A stretch of DNA of 64,000 bases from Burkholderia sp. 9120. GTDB lineage: Bacteria > Pseudomonadota > Gammaproteobacteria > Burkholderiales > Burkholderiaceae. A model generated the notes under the pieces. The model did not search any database and had not been told where the DNA came from. It worked only from the letters and a program-made list of their open reading frames with translations. The DNA lies in NCBI RefSeq assembly GCF_000745015.1, contig NZ_JQNA01000002.1, forward strand, positions 4,030,001 through 4,094,000, given 5' to 3'. Of this stretch, positions 18,034 through 26,568 are shown piece by piece; positions within the stretch are counted from its first letter, which is position 1, and each line of letters opens with the position of its first letter. Made by a program: the position numbers and the translations under genes.

Positions 18034-18848
18034 GCAATCCAGCGTAGCGCCGCAGCGACGATCGCTTCCGGCGCGTCTTCCTGCATCAGATGGCCGGCGT
18101 TCGGCACTGCCTGAAAGCGCGCGTTCGGTATCGCCGCAGCCAGTTGGCGGCCGCGCGCCAGCGGAATCCATTGATCCTCTTCGCCCCACAGAATCTGCAC
18201 CGGGCAGCGCAGTTGCGCGTAGCGCGCTTCGACCTCGTCGGTATAGCGCTGATCCATTTGCGCGATCTGCCGGTAGAACGCGGCCTGTCCCGTCGCGCCG
18301 AGCCACGGCGCCACATAGGGTGCGAGTTCGCCGTCCGGAATCTCACGCGCAATCGCGCCGCGTAGATACGCTTTCACCACCGCTTCGTGAATGTAGGGCG
18401 GCAGCCCGGCAAACGCGTCGCCGTGCTCGCGCACATGGCGCACGAAGGGCGAGCCCCACGGCGCAACCGCAACCGGATCGATCAGCGTGAGGCTGCGGTA
18501 CTCGCAGCCGTCGATCAGATGCGCGCGCAACGAAGTCGCACCGCCGAAATCATGCGCCACCACGTCCGGCTTCGCTAACTGCCAATGCGCGAGCAACGCC
18601 GCCAGCAGCACGTTCTGGATGCCGAGCGAGACGTCTTGCGCCTCGCGTTGTTCGGATTGGCCGTAACCGAGCAGGTCGTAGTAGTAGACCGTGTGGTTTT
18701 GCGCGAGATGCGGCGCGATGCGATGCCACACAGACGAAGAAAACGGCGTGCCGTGAATCAGCACCAGCGGCGGACCATTGCCGGTCACATTGAAGCGCAC
18801 GGTCTGATCGCGGAATAAGTAGCTTTCGGGGAGCGGCCAGTTTTGCAT
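18030..18848 (-). CDS. Alpha/beta hydrolase with Asp nucleophile (dehalogenase/epoxide-hydrolase-like)
   Basis: 272-residue alpha/beta hydrolase. The nucleophile elbow reads VAHDFGG (near residue 99), so the nucleophile is Asp, not Ser. That places it with haloalkane dehalogenases and epoxide hydrolases rather than esterases. The oxyanion segment LIHGTPFSSSVWH also resembles the dehalogenase HGNPTSS segment, but the halide-binding Asn is Thr and the Trp after the nucleophile is Phe. LWGEEDQWIP supplies the likely acid and VPNAGHLMQED the catalytic His. No signal peptide; cytoplasmic. It ends convergent to the NlpD-like gene. Reaction type is inferred; substrate unknown. Confidence 0.85.
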   Translation of the reverse strand: MQNWPLPESYLFRDQTVRFNVTGNGPPLVLIHGTPFSSSVWHRIAPHLAQNHTVYYYDLLGYGQSEQREAQDVSLGIQNVLLAALLAHWQLAKPDVVAHDFGGATSLRAHLIDGCEYRSLTLIDPVAVAPWGSPFVRHVREHGDAFAGLPPYIHEAVVKAYLRGAIAREIPDGELAPYVAPWLGATGQAAFYRQIAQMDQRYTDEVEARYAQLRCPVQILWGEEDQWIPLARGRQLAAAIPNARFQAVPNAGHLMQEDAPEAIVAAALRWIA

Positions 18849-19284
18849 GGCAGTGAACGTGGCAAGGGAGTTCGCTTACCTTAGCAGGGCACCGCGATGC
18901 GCGCTGATCGGGTTTTCGTAGCGGCCGGCGTGCCGTTCCCGAAAAAGCTCACCTTGGGTTTATTCAGCAAAGCCAGGCAAATTCAATGTTGAACCACCGG
19001 CGTATCGATTCAAATCGTAAACAACACACGCTTGCGACGCCCACTCTTGCGAATCGCGCATAAATCGGCCTGAAGTAAGGGCTTTTCGCATCGGCTGACT
19101 ACCGGAAGCCTGGTAATTCCTGATAATCGTCGACCGCCGTATTCAACCCGGTCATGTTCAGCCGATCAAAAAGCACGCTTCTCAATGGTGAGGAAATTCG
19201 GGAGCCGACGGCGCGCACCGCGCATTCTGGCAAGCCGGCGCGCGTCGACGTACGCCGGCCTTAAAAAACCTCACCGCCAACCGC
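18849..19284. other. 436-bp region without recognised genes
   Basis: Lies upstream of the hydrolase and downstream of the hypothetical gene, both on the minus strand. A GC stem GCCGGCG...CGCCGGC sits near 19237-19262, but it is not followed by a U-tract on either strand. Nothing else supported. Confidence 0.4.
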
Positions 19285-19683
19285 TCACTTCTCCGCCACC
19301 CCACGCAGCAACTGCGCCACCTGCCCATGGTGATGCAGAATCGCCGGGTCGGCCTGCAACAACGGCAGATAGCGCGGCAGAAAAATATTGTTCGGCGCAT
19401 CGGGCGAGAACAGTCCCGTGACCGCTTCGGCCGCGCCGACCCGGTCGGCGGTATCGGCTTCCTTGTCGTCGAGGATTTCGTCGACGCTCGCGATCACCGT
19501 CGAGAGCGGCGTGAGCCAGCGAAACCCCGAGCCGTTGATGAGCACCTGCAGAAACGCCGCCGGCGTCACCGGACCGAATTCCTTTTCATACGCCGCGCGT
19601 TCGTGGTCGAGAATCGCTTTGTGCAGCGACAGCAGAGGTCGGCGAATGTCCGAGAGGAATTGAGTGCATTGCTGGTCGTTCAT
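19285..19683 (-). CDS. Conserved-looking hypothetical protein
   Basis: 132 residues, not recognised. Soluble and mostly alpha-helical by composition (SDIRRPLLSLHKAILDHERAAYEKEFGPVTPAAFLQVLINGSGFRWLTPLSTVIASVDEIL); no signal peptide, membrane segment or metal motif. The start at 19683 is supported by AAGGAG 8 bases upstream; an upstream in-frame ATG lacks one. Monocistronic. The strong ribosome site and normal codon use argue it is real. Confidence 0.65.
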   Translation of the reverse strand: MNDQQCTQFLSDIRRPLLSLHKAILDHERAAYEKEFGPVTPAAFLQVLINGSGFRWLTPLSTVIASVDEILDDKEADTADRVGAAEAVTGLFSPDAPNNIFLPRYLPLLQADPAILHHHGQVAQLLRGVAEK

Positions 19684-20045
19684 CGTGCTGCTCCTTCGGA
19701 GTGTCAGGCCGGATCGCATCCGGCATTCGGGTATTCAGGTATTCGGGTACATGCAATCGTTCCAAACCGGAACCATGCTAGCAAAATCGGCGGCCGCTGA
19801 CCGCTAAAGCGTTTCAACGGCCACGCGCGCATGGGGGTCGCTGCGAAATTATTTATCCGCGACTACAATTTGCCGATCATCTCCGGCGCGTTCGCGCCTT
19901 GCATCGAATGTCTGTTTGAACTGAACGCGAGCCGCCGCGCGTATTAGTCCGGCTTATCGAATAAACGCGGCAACGCTCACTGTTTTGGTTCGACGTCTCT
20001 GTCTAAACAGCCTCATCAACAATAAACCCCACTCGGAGCCGCTCA
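19684..20045. other. Divergent promoter region upstream of the second Mo-hydroxylase operon
   Basis: 362 bp with no gene. An AT-rich stretch at about 19846-19870 contains TACAAT, a fair -10 hexamer on the plus strand, without a good -35 at 17 bp. It must hold the promoters for the hypothetical gene and for the module-2 operon. Confidence 0.4.
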
Positions 20046-20501
20046 ATGACAACCCTGAATATCAACGGCGAGACCCATACCGTCGACGCCCCACCCGACA
20101 TGCCCCTGTTGTGGGTCTTACGCGACCTCGTCGGTTTGACCGGCACCAAGTTCGGTTGCGGCATTGCGCAATGCGGCGCCTGCACCGTGCATCTCGACGG
20201 TGTTGCGGTGCGCTCGTGCGTATTGCCGGCCGCAGCGGTCGGCGACCGCAAGATCACCACCATCGAAGCGGTCGGCGGCACGCCCGCCGGCCAGAAAGTG
20301 CAGCAGGCCTGGCGGCAACTGGACGTGGTGCAGTGCGGCTACTGTCAGTCGGGGCAGGTCATGTCGGCGGCTTCGCTGCTCACGAGCAACCCGAACCCCA
20401 GCGACGCGGATATCGACGCCGCCATGGCCGGCAACATCTGCCGCTGTGGGACGTATAACCGCATCCGCGCGGCGATCAAGCAAGCCGCGAAGGGAGCCTG
20501 A
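20046..20501 (+). CDS. 2Fe-2S subunit of isoquinoline 1-oxidoreductase-like molybdenum hydroxylase (module 2)
   Basis: 151-residue small subunit with two [2Fe-2S] clusters: [15 protein letters not shown]...RSCVLP (plant-type) and [11 protein letters not shown]...ICRCGTYNR (XDH-type). This is the compact iorA-like form, starting directly with the ferredoxin fold ([26 protein letters not shown]). It relays electrons from the Mo subunit encoded immediately downstream (stop and next ATG separated by one base). No signal peptide: probably co-exported by the partner's Tat signal. First gene of a three-gene operon. Confidence 0.94.
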   Translation: MTTLNINGETHTVDAPPDMPLLWVLRDLVGLTGTKFGCGIAQCGACTVHLDGVAVRSCVLPAAAVGDRKITTIEAVGGTPAGQKVQQAWRQLDVVQCGYCQSGQVMSAASLLTSNPNPSDADIDAAMAGNICRCGTYNRIRAAIKQAAKGA

Positions 20502-20502
20502 C

Positions 20503-22746
20503 ATGTCCCAGGGATTGCTCGATGCAGGCAACGGTGCACATCCGTCCGGAACGAAGGCGGGGCGCGTGTCGCGCCGCACGTTTCTGAAATTCGGCGTGAC
20601 GGTGGGCGCGGCGGCCGGCGGCGGTTTGCTGCTCGGCTTCAGCCTGCCGGCGGCCAGCCAGGATCAGAAGGCCGGTAAATCGGTGATTGGCGGCGATGGA
20701 GTCGAGACGCCGCAAAGCGGCGTGTTCGCGCCGAACGCGTTCATCCAGATCGACACGGCGGGCAAGGTGACGCTGGTGATTCCCAAGGTCGAGATGGGCC
20801 AGGGCGTGTACACGTCGATTCCGATGCTGATCGCCGAAGAGCTCGAAGTGCCGCTCGATTCGATCACGGTCGATCACGCGCCGCCCAACGAAAAGCTCTT
20901 CATGGACCCGCTGCTCGGCGGCCAGTTAACCGGCGGCTCGACCTCGATCCGCTACGCGTGGGAGCCGATGCGCCGTGCCGGCGCCGCCGCGCGCGTGGTG
21001 CTGATCCAGGCGGCCGCGCAGCAATGGCAGGTCGATCCGGCGAGCTGCCACGCGCAGGCCGGCCAGGTGCTCCATGCGGCCAGCCAGCGCAGCCTCGGCT
21101 ACGGTCAACTGGCGGACGCCGCGGCCAAACTGCCCGCGCCGCAAAACGTGCCGCTGAAGAACCCGAAAGACTTCAAGCTGATCGGCACGTCGCCCAAGCG
21201 TCTCGATTCGCCGGAAAAAGTGGATGGCACCGCGATGTTCGGACTCGACGTGCGCGTGCCCGGCATGGTCTACGCCGCGATCGCGAACTGCCCGGTGTTT
21301 GGCGGCACGCTCGCGAGCGTCGACGATACCAACGCGAAGAAGATTCCCGGCGTGCGCCAGATCGTCAGGATCGACAACGCGGTTGCGGTGATCGGCGACC
21401 ACACGTGGGCCGCCAAACGCGGCGTGCAGGCGCTCGATATCAAATGGAACGAAGGTGCGGGTGCGGCTATTTCGATGCAGCAGATCGTCGACGATCTCGC
21501 CGCCGCGTCGCAACGCAACGGCGCGGTGGCGCGGAAAGACGGCGACGTGGGCAACGCGTTTTCGAATGCGAAGACGCGTGTCGACGCGGTGTATCAGCAG
21601 CCGTTCCTGGCGCACGCCACCATGGAGCCGATCAACTGCACGGTGCATGTACGCCCCGACGGCTGCGATGTCTGGCTCGGCTCGCAGGTGCCGACGCGGG
21701 TCGTGGACGCGGCGGTGGCAGTCACGGGTTTGCCGGCCGACAAGATCGTCGTGCATAACCATCTGATCGGCGGCGGCTTCGGCCGGCGGCTCGAATTCGA
21801 CATGGTCACGCAGGCGGTCAAGGTGGCGAAACAGGTGTCGTCGCCGGTGAAGGTGACCTGGACGCGTGAAGAAGACATTCAGCACGACATGTACCGACCG
21901 TACTACTACGACAAGATCTCGGCCGGCCTCGACGCGAACGGCAAGCCGATCGCGTGGCAGCACCGGATCGTCGGCTCGTCGGTGATCGCGCGCTTCGCAC
22001 CGCCCGCGTTCAAGAACGGCATCGATCCCGACGCGGTCGAAGTGGCCGCCGATCTGCCGTACGACCTGCCGAATCAACTGGTCGATTACGTGCGCCAGGA
22101 ACCGCACGCGGTGCCCACCGCGTTCTGGCGCGGCGTGGGTCCGACGCGCGGCACCTTCGTGGTGGAGAGTTTCATCGACGAACTCGCGGCGCAGGCCAAA
22201 GTCGATCCGGTCAAATATCGCCAGGATCTGCTGGGCAAGACGCCGCGCGCGCTGAACGTGCTGAACGTCGCGACGCAGTCGGCGGGCTGGGGCAGTGCGT
22301 TGCCGAAGGGCCAGGGGCGCGGCGTGTCGGTCATGCACGCGTTCGGCAGCTTCTTCGCGATCGTCGTCGATGTGGCGGTCGATCAGGGTGAGGTCGCGGT
22401 CAAGCGGGTGGTGTGCGCGGTCGATTGCGGCATGGTGGTGAATCCGAACACGATCGAAGCGCAGGTGCAGGGCGGCATCATCTTCGGGATCACGGCGGCG
22501 CTGTACAGCGAGATCACGATCAAGGACGGCCGCGTCGAGCAGAACAATTTCACCGATTACCGGATGCTGCGGATCGACCAGACGCCACCCATCGAGGTGC
22601 ATATCGTGAAGAGCGGCGAGGCGCCCGGCGGTATCGGCGAACCCGGCACGGCGGCGCTCGCGCCGGCGCTGACCAACGCGATCTACGCGGCCACCGGCAA
22701 GCGGCTGCGGCACTTGCCCGTCGGCAGCCAACTGCAAACCGCCTAA
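20503..22746 (+). CDS. Molybdopterin-binding subunit, isoquinoline 1-oxidoreductase-like (module 2)
   Basis: 747-residue catalytic subunit of a molybdenum hydroxylase, of the usual iorB length. The N-terminus has a twin-arginine signal (SRRTFLKFGVTVGAAAGGGLLLGFSLPAAS), so the complex is periplasmic. Key motifs: IPKVEMGQGVYTSIPMLIAEELEV, GGSTSIRYAWEPMRRAGAAAR, GGGFGRRLEFDMV, FWRGVGPTRGTFVVESFIDELA, and GGIGEPGTAALAPALTNA with the catalytic Glu (GEPG) near the C-terminus. AGGGAG precedes the ATG by about 7 bases. Typical substrates of relatives are N-heteroaromatics (isoquinoline, nicotinate) or aldehydes. Which one applies here cannot be read from sequence. Confidence 0.93.
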   Translation: MSQGLLDAGNGAHPSGTKAGRVSRRTFLKFGVTVGAAAGGGLLLGFSLPAASQDQKAGKSVIGGDGVETPQSGVFAPNAFIQIDTAGKVTLVIPKVEMGQGVYTSIPMLIAEELEVPLDSITVDHAPPNEKLFMDPLLGGQLTGGSTSIRYAWEPMRRAGAAARVVLIQAAAQQWQVDPASCHAQAGQVLHAASQRSLGYGQLADAAAKLPAPQNVPLKNPKDFKLIGTSPKRLDSPEKVDGTAMFGLDVRVPGMVYAAIANCPVFGGTLASVDDTNAKKIPGVRQIVRIDNAVAVIGDHTWAAKRGVQALDIKWNEGAGAAISMQQIVDDLAAASQRNGAVARKDGDVGNAFSNAKTRVDAVYQQPFLAHATMEPINCTVHVRPDGCDVWLGSQVPTRVVDAAVAVTGLPADKIVVHNHLIGGGFGRRLEFDMVTQAVKVAKQVSSPVKVTWTREEDIQHDMYRPYYYDKISAGLDANGKPIAWQHRIVGSSVIARFAPPAFKNGIDPDAVEVAADLPYDLPNQLVDYVRQEPHAVPTAFWRGVGPTRGTFVVESFIDELAAQAKVDPVKYRQDLLGKTPRALNVLNVATQSAGWGSALPKGQGRGVSVMHAFGSFFAIVVDVAVDQGEVAVKRVVCAVDCGMVVNPNTIEAQVQGGIIFGITAALYSEITIKDGRVEQNNFTDYRMLRIDQTPPIEVHIVKSGEAPGGIGEPGTAALAPALTNAIYAATGKRLRHLPVGSQLQTA

Positions 22747-22759
22747 CCGGAGCCCGATC

Positions 22760-24058
22760 ATGAAAAACACACTGAAGGGTGTCGGTGCGGCGTTGTGCGT
22801 CGCGTTGCCGTTGCTGGCGCTGACGCAAGGCTCGGCCTATGCCGCCGCGCAATCAGGCGATCCCGCGCTGGTGCAACGCGGCGCCTATCTCGCGAAGGTC
22901 GGCGACTGCGTGGCCTGTCACACAGCGCCGAAGGGCAAGCCGTTCGCGGGCGGCCTGCCGATGACCACGCCGATGGGCCAGATCTACACCACCAACATCA
23001 CGCCCGATCCGAAGACCGGCATCGGCGGCTATACGGAGGAAGACTTCGCGCGAGCGATGCGCGAAGGCGTCGCGAAAGACGGCCACAACCTGTATCCGGC
23101 GATGCCGTATCCGTCGTATGCGAAGGTCAACGACGACGACATGAAAGCGCTGTACGCGTATTTCATGGGCGGCGTGGCGCCGGTGCAGCAGGCGAATCGC
23201 GAGGCGGACATCAAGTGGCCGTTGAACATGCGCTGGCCGCTGAAGTTCTGGAACATGGTGTTTCTGGAGAAGGGCGCCTATCAGGACAAGCCGGGCAAGG
23301 ACGTCGCCTGGAATCGCGGCGCGTACCTGATTCAGGGTCTCGGCCACTGCGGTTCGTGCCACACGCCGCGCGGCATCGCGTTCCAGGAGAAAGCGCTCGA
23401 CGAAAGCGGCAGTGCGTTTCTGACCGGTGGCCTGCTCGACGGCTGGTTCGCGGCGAATCTGACCGGCGAGCACAACGTCGGGTTGGGGCGCTGGAACGAT
23501 CAGGATCTGCAGGCGTTCCTGAAGACCGGTGCGAATCGCCATGCGTCGGCGTTCGGCTCGATGACCAGCGTGATCAACAACAGCACGCAGGGCCTGAACG
23601 ACACCGACGTCGCCGCCATGTCGACGTATCTGAAGTCGTTGCCGCCGGCGGGCGGTAGCAATGCGCCGCCGTACGCGTACGATCCGCAGGCCACCAAGGT
23701 ATCGCTCAACCGTCCCGCGAACGATGCCGGCGCACGCGTCTATACCGCGTATTGCATGCACTGTCACGGCGTCGACGGGCGCGGCTTCGCGCCGATGTTG
23801 GCGCCGCTCGCGGGCAATCCGAACGTGCTCGAGAAAGACCCGTCGTCGCTGATCAACGTGACGCTGAACGGCACGGAAGATCTGGTGATCGGCGGCATTC
23901 CCGCGCCGTATCCGATGCCGAAGTATGCGCCGGTGCTCAACGATCAGCAGATCGCGGACGTGCTGAGCTTCGTGCGATCGGGCTGGAACAACGGCGCGCC
24001 GACGGTGAGCGCGGCCGAGGTGGCGAAGTTGCGCAAGTCGACGCAGGCGGCCCGGTAG
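22760..24058 (+). CDS. Tri-haem cytochrome c subunit (module 2)
   Basis: Electron acceptor for the module-2 hydroxylase. 432 residues with a signal peptide (LCVALPLLALTQGSAYA) and three haem c sites, CVACH, CGSCH and CMHCH, each in its own domain, with Met ligands likely in phrases such as YPAMPYPSY. The same architecture occurs in alcohol and gluconate dehydrogenase cytochromes, which feed ubiquinone or an oxidase. No lipobox, unlike the module-1 cytochrome. Last gene of the operon, 13 bp after the Mo subunit, and followed by a strong bidirectional terminator. Confidence 0.93.
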   Translation: MKNTLKGVGAALCVALPLLALTQGSAYAAAQSGDPALVQRGAYLAKVGDCVACHTAPKGKPFAGGLPMTTPMGQIYTTNITPDPKTGIGGYTEEDFARAMREGVAKDGHNLYPAMPYPSYAKVNDDDMKALYAYFMGGVAPVQQANREADIKWPLNMRWPLKFWNMVFLEKGAYQDKPGKDVAWNRGAYLIQGLGHCGSCHTPRGIAFQEKALDESGSAFLTGGLLDGWFAANLTGEHNVGLGRWNDQDLQAFLKTGANRHASAFGSMTSVINNSTQGLNDTDVAAMSTYLKSLPPAGGSNAPPYAYDPQATKVSLNRPANDAGARVYTAYCMHCHGVDGRGFAPMLAPLAGNPNVLEKDPSSLINVTLNGTEDLVIGGIPAPYPMPKYAPVLNDQQIADVLSFVRSGWNNGAPTVSAAEVAKLRKSTQAAR

Positions 24059-24091
24059 TTATGCGGGCTTAACGTTGGAAGGGATGGGCTG

Positions 24092-24136
24092 CAAAAAAAA
24101 GCGGTAACCGTGTTCGCCACACGGTTACCGCTTTTT
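24092..24136. terminator. Bidirectional rho-independent terminator
   Basis: Perfect 13-bp stem GCGGTAACCGTGT / ACACGGTTACCGC with a short loop. It is preceded by eight A and followed by five T, so it works on both strands. It lies between the convergent module-2 operon and the minus-strand ABC transporter run and would end both. Confidence 0.92.
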
Positions 24137-24184
24137 CGCATCGAAGCCGCTACGTTAATGAAGCTTCAACGAAGCCCAAAAACC

Positions 24185-24841
24185 TCAGCGATGCTGTCCC
24201 ACCTTCTGCCGTTTTTCCAGCACCCGCGCGTACCACGTCAACGGGAAACACATTGCGAAGTAAATCATCGCGACCATGCCGTAGATCGGAAACGGACGGA
24301 ACGCGGCGTTGGTGATCATCGAGCCGGTCTTGGTCAATTCGGTGAAGCCGATAATCGACGCGAGCGCGGTGCTTTTCACGACCTGCACGAGAAAACCGAC
24401 CGTCGGCGCCACCGCGATTTTCAACGCCTGCGGCCACACGATATAGCGCAACTGCTGGCTGAACGTCATGCCGAGACTCGCGCCCGCGGCCCACTGACCA
24501 CGCGGCACCGCTTCGACGCAGCCGCGCCAGATATCGACCAGATACGCGCTCGTATAAAACGTCAGCGTGACGGTTGCCGCGACCCACGGCGAAACGTCGA
24601 CACCGAGCAGGGGCAAACCGAAGAACGCGAGGAATAGCTGCATCAGCAGCGGCGTGCCCTGAAACACTTCAACGTAGACGATCACCACGCGCCGCAGCCA
24701 GGCGATCGGCGACACGCGCATGGCGAGCAGTATCAGCCCGACGAGGCCGCCGCCCACAAACGCGATCAGCGACAGCAGCACGGTCCAGCGCGCGGCGAGC
24801 AACAGATTACGGGCGATGTCCCACAGCGTGAATTCGACCAT
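24185..24841 (-). CDS. Polar amino acid ABC transporter permease (HisM/GlnP type)
   Basis: 218-residue inner-membrane permease of the polar amino acid uptake family. It has about five membrane helices and the cytoplasmic EAA loop (ASLGMTFSQQLRYIVWPQALKIAVAP) that docks to the ATPase. Start at 24841 is two bases past the stop of the preceding permease, with CGGAG upstream, so the two permeases are translated together and likely form a heterodimer. It is the last gene of a seven-gene minus-strand run. No amino-acid-type (GlnQ/HisP) ATPase gene lies in the window; the only ATPase in the run belongs to the polyamine/iron type. Confidence 0.9.
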   Translation of the reverse strand: MVEFTLWDIARNLLLAARWTVLLSLIAFVGGGLVGLILLAMRVSPIAWLRRVVIVYVEVFQGTPLLMQLFLAFFGLPLLGVDVSPWVAATVTLTFYTSAYLVDIWRGCVEAVPRGQWAAGASLGMTFSQQLRYIVWPQALKIAVAPTVGFLVQVVKSTALASIIGFTELTKTGSMITNAAFRPFPIYGMVAMIYFAMCFPLTWYARVLEKRQKVGQHR

Positions 24842-24843
24842 GA

Positions 24844-25608
24844 TCAACGCTCCGTGGGCAGCGTGCGGGCACCGCGCCACATCAGGCGGTCGCGCCAGTT
24901 ACGCGGCGCGTTGCCGCTGCCATGGCTGTTGCTGTTGCCGCGAGCGGCGCGGCCCGCGAACAGGCCGCGCCCGAAGCGATTGAGCAGTTGCCGCAAGACG
25001 ATCGACAACACCAGATACGTGACGGTGATGATCACGTAGCTCTCGAACGAACGAAAGTTGCGCGACTGGATGAAGTTGGCCGCGTAAGTGAGATCGGGCA
25101 CGGAGATCTGCGACACCACCGCCGAGCCGAGCATGACGATCAGCACCTGACTCAGCAGCGCGGGAAACACGTTGGCGATCGCCTGCGGCAGCACCACGAA
25201 GCGGAACACCTGGCGCCCGTGCAAACCGAGCGCTTGCGCCGCCTGCACCTGGCCGCGCGGAATCGAATCGATACCGGCGCGCACGATCTCGATCGCGTAC
25301 GCGCCGAGATTGACGGTCATGGCCAGAATCGCGGCCTGTACTTCGTCGATGTGAATGCCGAGGCTCGGCAAGCCGAAGAACACGAAAAACAACTGCACGA
25401 TAAACGGCGTATTGCGGATCACCTCTACATAACTGGCCACGACCCAGCGCGCCCATTTCGGCCCGGCCACCGCGATGCTCGCGCCGCCAATGCCGACCAG
25501 CCCGCCGAGCACGGTAGAGACCGCGGTCAGCCCGAGCGTGACGGCGGCGCCGCGCACGAGCATCCCCGCATAGAGGCCGAAGCCGCTGAAATCGAACGCA
25601 TAAGTCAT
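24844..25608 (-). CDS. Polar amino acid ABC transporter permease (HisQ/GlnP type)
   Basis: 254-residue permease, partner of the following gene. The family's first block VTLGLTAVSTVLGGLVG, the SYVEVIRNTPFIVQLFFVFFGLPSLGI segment and the EAA loop (QAAQALGLHGRQVFRFVVLPQAIANVFPAL) are all present. The C-terminal 40 residues are a polar tail (GNSNSHGSGNAPRNWRDR) beyond the usual family end. It is separated from the upstream binding-protein gene by 95 bp holding a stem-loop. Confidence 0.9.
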   Translation of the reverse strand: MTYAFDFSGFGLYAGMLVRGAAVTLGLTAVSTVLGGLVGIGGASIAVAGPKWARWVVASYVEVIRNTPFIVQLFFVFFGLPSLGIHIDEVQAAILAMTVNLGAYAIEIVRAGIDSIPRGQVQAAQALGLHGRQVFRFVVLPQAIANVFPALLSQVLIVMLGSAVVSQISVPDLTYAANFIQSRNFRSFESYVIITVTYLVLSIVLRQLLNRFGRGLFAGRAARGNSNSHGSGNAPRNWRDRLMWRGARTLPTER

Positions 25609-25653
25609 GGCGTGGCGCTCATCGTGAGGTCAGACTCCGCCGCGTTTCCGGAC

Positions 25654-25685
25654 CCCGAGGCAATCCTCTGACGGGACGCCTCGGG
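25654..25685 (-). other. Intercistronic stem-loop after the binding-protein gene
   Basis: Inverted arms CCCGAGGC and GCCTCGGG (8 bp, 16-base loop) lie between the solute-binding protein and permease genes on the transcribed minus strand. There is no U-tract, so it more likely protects the upstream mRNA 3' end, a common way to make more binding protein than permease. Confidence 0.5.
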
Positions 25686-25703
25686 CGGTTCGCGCAAAAA
25701 ATG

Positions 25704-26528
25704 TTAGAGGTCGGCCGGCAGCGGCGCGCGCAGCCACTTCTGCGAAATCGCGTTCATGGTGCCGTCCTTGCGGGCCTTGGCAATCACGTCGTCGACTTTC
25801 TGCTTCAGCCGCGGCTCGTTCTTGTTCAGACCGACGTGATCCGGCGAGCTGAACAGCGAGAATTTCTGCTCCGGATCGTTCGCGGGATGACGCGCGAGAA
25901 TCGTGGCGCCGACGTCGTTGCCGACTACCATCAACTGTACCTGACCAGAAAGGAACGCCGATATTGCGCCGTTAGGATCGTCGAATCTTTTGATGTTGGC
26001 GGACGGCGGGGCGATCTTGGTCACGCTCAGGTCTTCCAGCGTGCCGCGCGCCACCGAAATCGACTTGCCGGCGAGGTCGGCGGCGTTCTTCACGGGCAGC
26101 GACTTCGGACCGAACACGGCGAGGTAGTACGGCGCGTACGGTTGCGAGAAGTCGATCACCTTGTCGCGCTCCGGCGTCTGGCCGACTGAAAGCAGCATGT
26201 CAGCCTTGTGGTCGGCGAGATAGGCCATACGGTTGTCGCCCGTCACCTGCACGAGTTCGACCTTGGCGTTGAGCGCCTTGCCGATCAGATCGGCGACGTC
26301 GATGTCGTAGCCTTGCGGCTTCATGTCCGGACCGATCGAGCCGAACGGCGGGTAATCCTCGAACACGCCGATGCGTACCGTGCCCGATTTGGCAATGCTG
26401 TCGAGCGCGTCGGCATGCGCGGCCGACGAGAACGCGCACAGCGCGCCGAAGCCGGTGAAGGCGAGCGCGGCGGCGAGCGTCGCAAACACGCGGCGCGTGC
26501 TGGAGTGAGCGGCTTGAGCTTGGGTCAT
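25704..26528 (-). CDS. Polar amino acid ABC transporter substrate-binding protein
   Basis: Periplasmic binding protein (SBP_bac_3 family) of 274 residues. Signal peptide to about residue 39 (ALAFTGFGALCAFSSAAHA), then the family opening SGTVRIGVFEDYPPFGSIGPDMKPQGYDIDVADLIGKAL, the hinge phrase KADMLLSVGQTPERDKVIDFSQPYAPYYLAVF and the C-terminal lobe GTLEDLSVTK...AFLSGQVQLMVVGNDVGA. AGAGGAAAG precedes the ATG. The ligand is probably an amino acid or derivative but cannot be named. It follows the ATPase gene by only 40 bp, tying it to the same transcript as the polyamine-type transporter. Confidence 0.9.
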   Translation of the reverse strand: MTQAQAAHSSTRRVFATLAAALAFTGFGALCAFSSAAHADALDSIAKSGTVRIGVFEDYPPFGSIGPDMKPQGYDIDVADLIGKALNAKVELVQVTGDNRMAYLADHKADMLLSVGQTPERDKVIDFSQPYAPYYLAVFGPKSLPVKNAADLAGKSISVARGTLEDLSVTKIAPPSANIKRFDDPNGAISAFLSGQVQLMVVGNDVGATILARHPANDPEQKFSLFSSPDHVGLNKNEPRLKQKVDDVIAKARKDGTMNAISQKWLRAPLPADL

Positions 26529-26568
26529 GGTCTTTCCTCTGTCGAGTGGATCGGTATTGGAATAGGTT

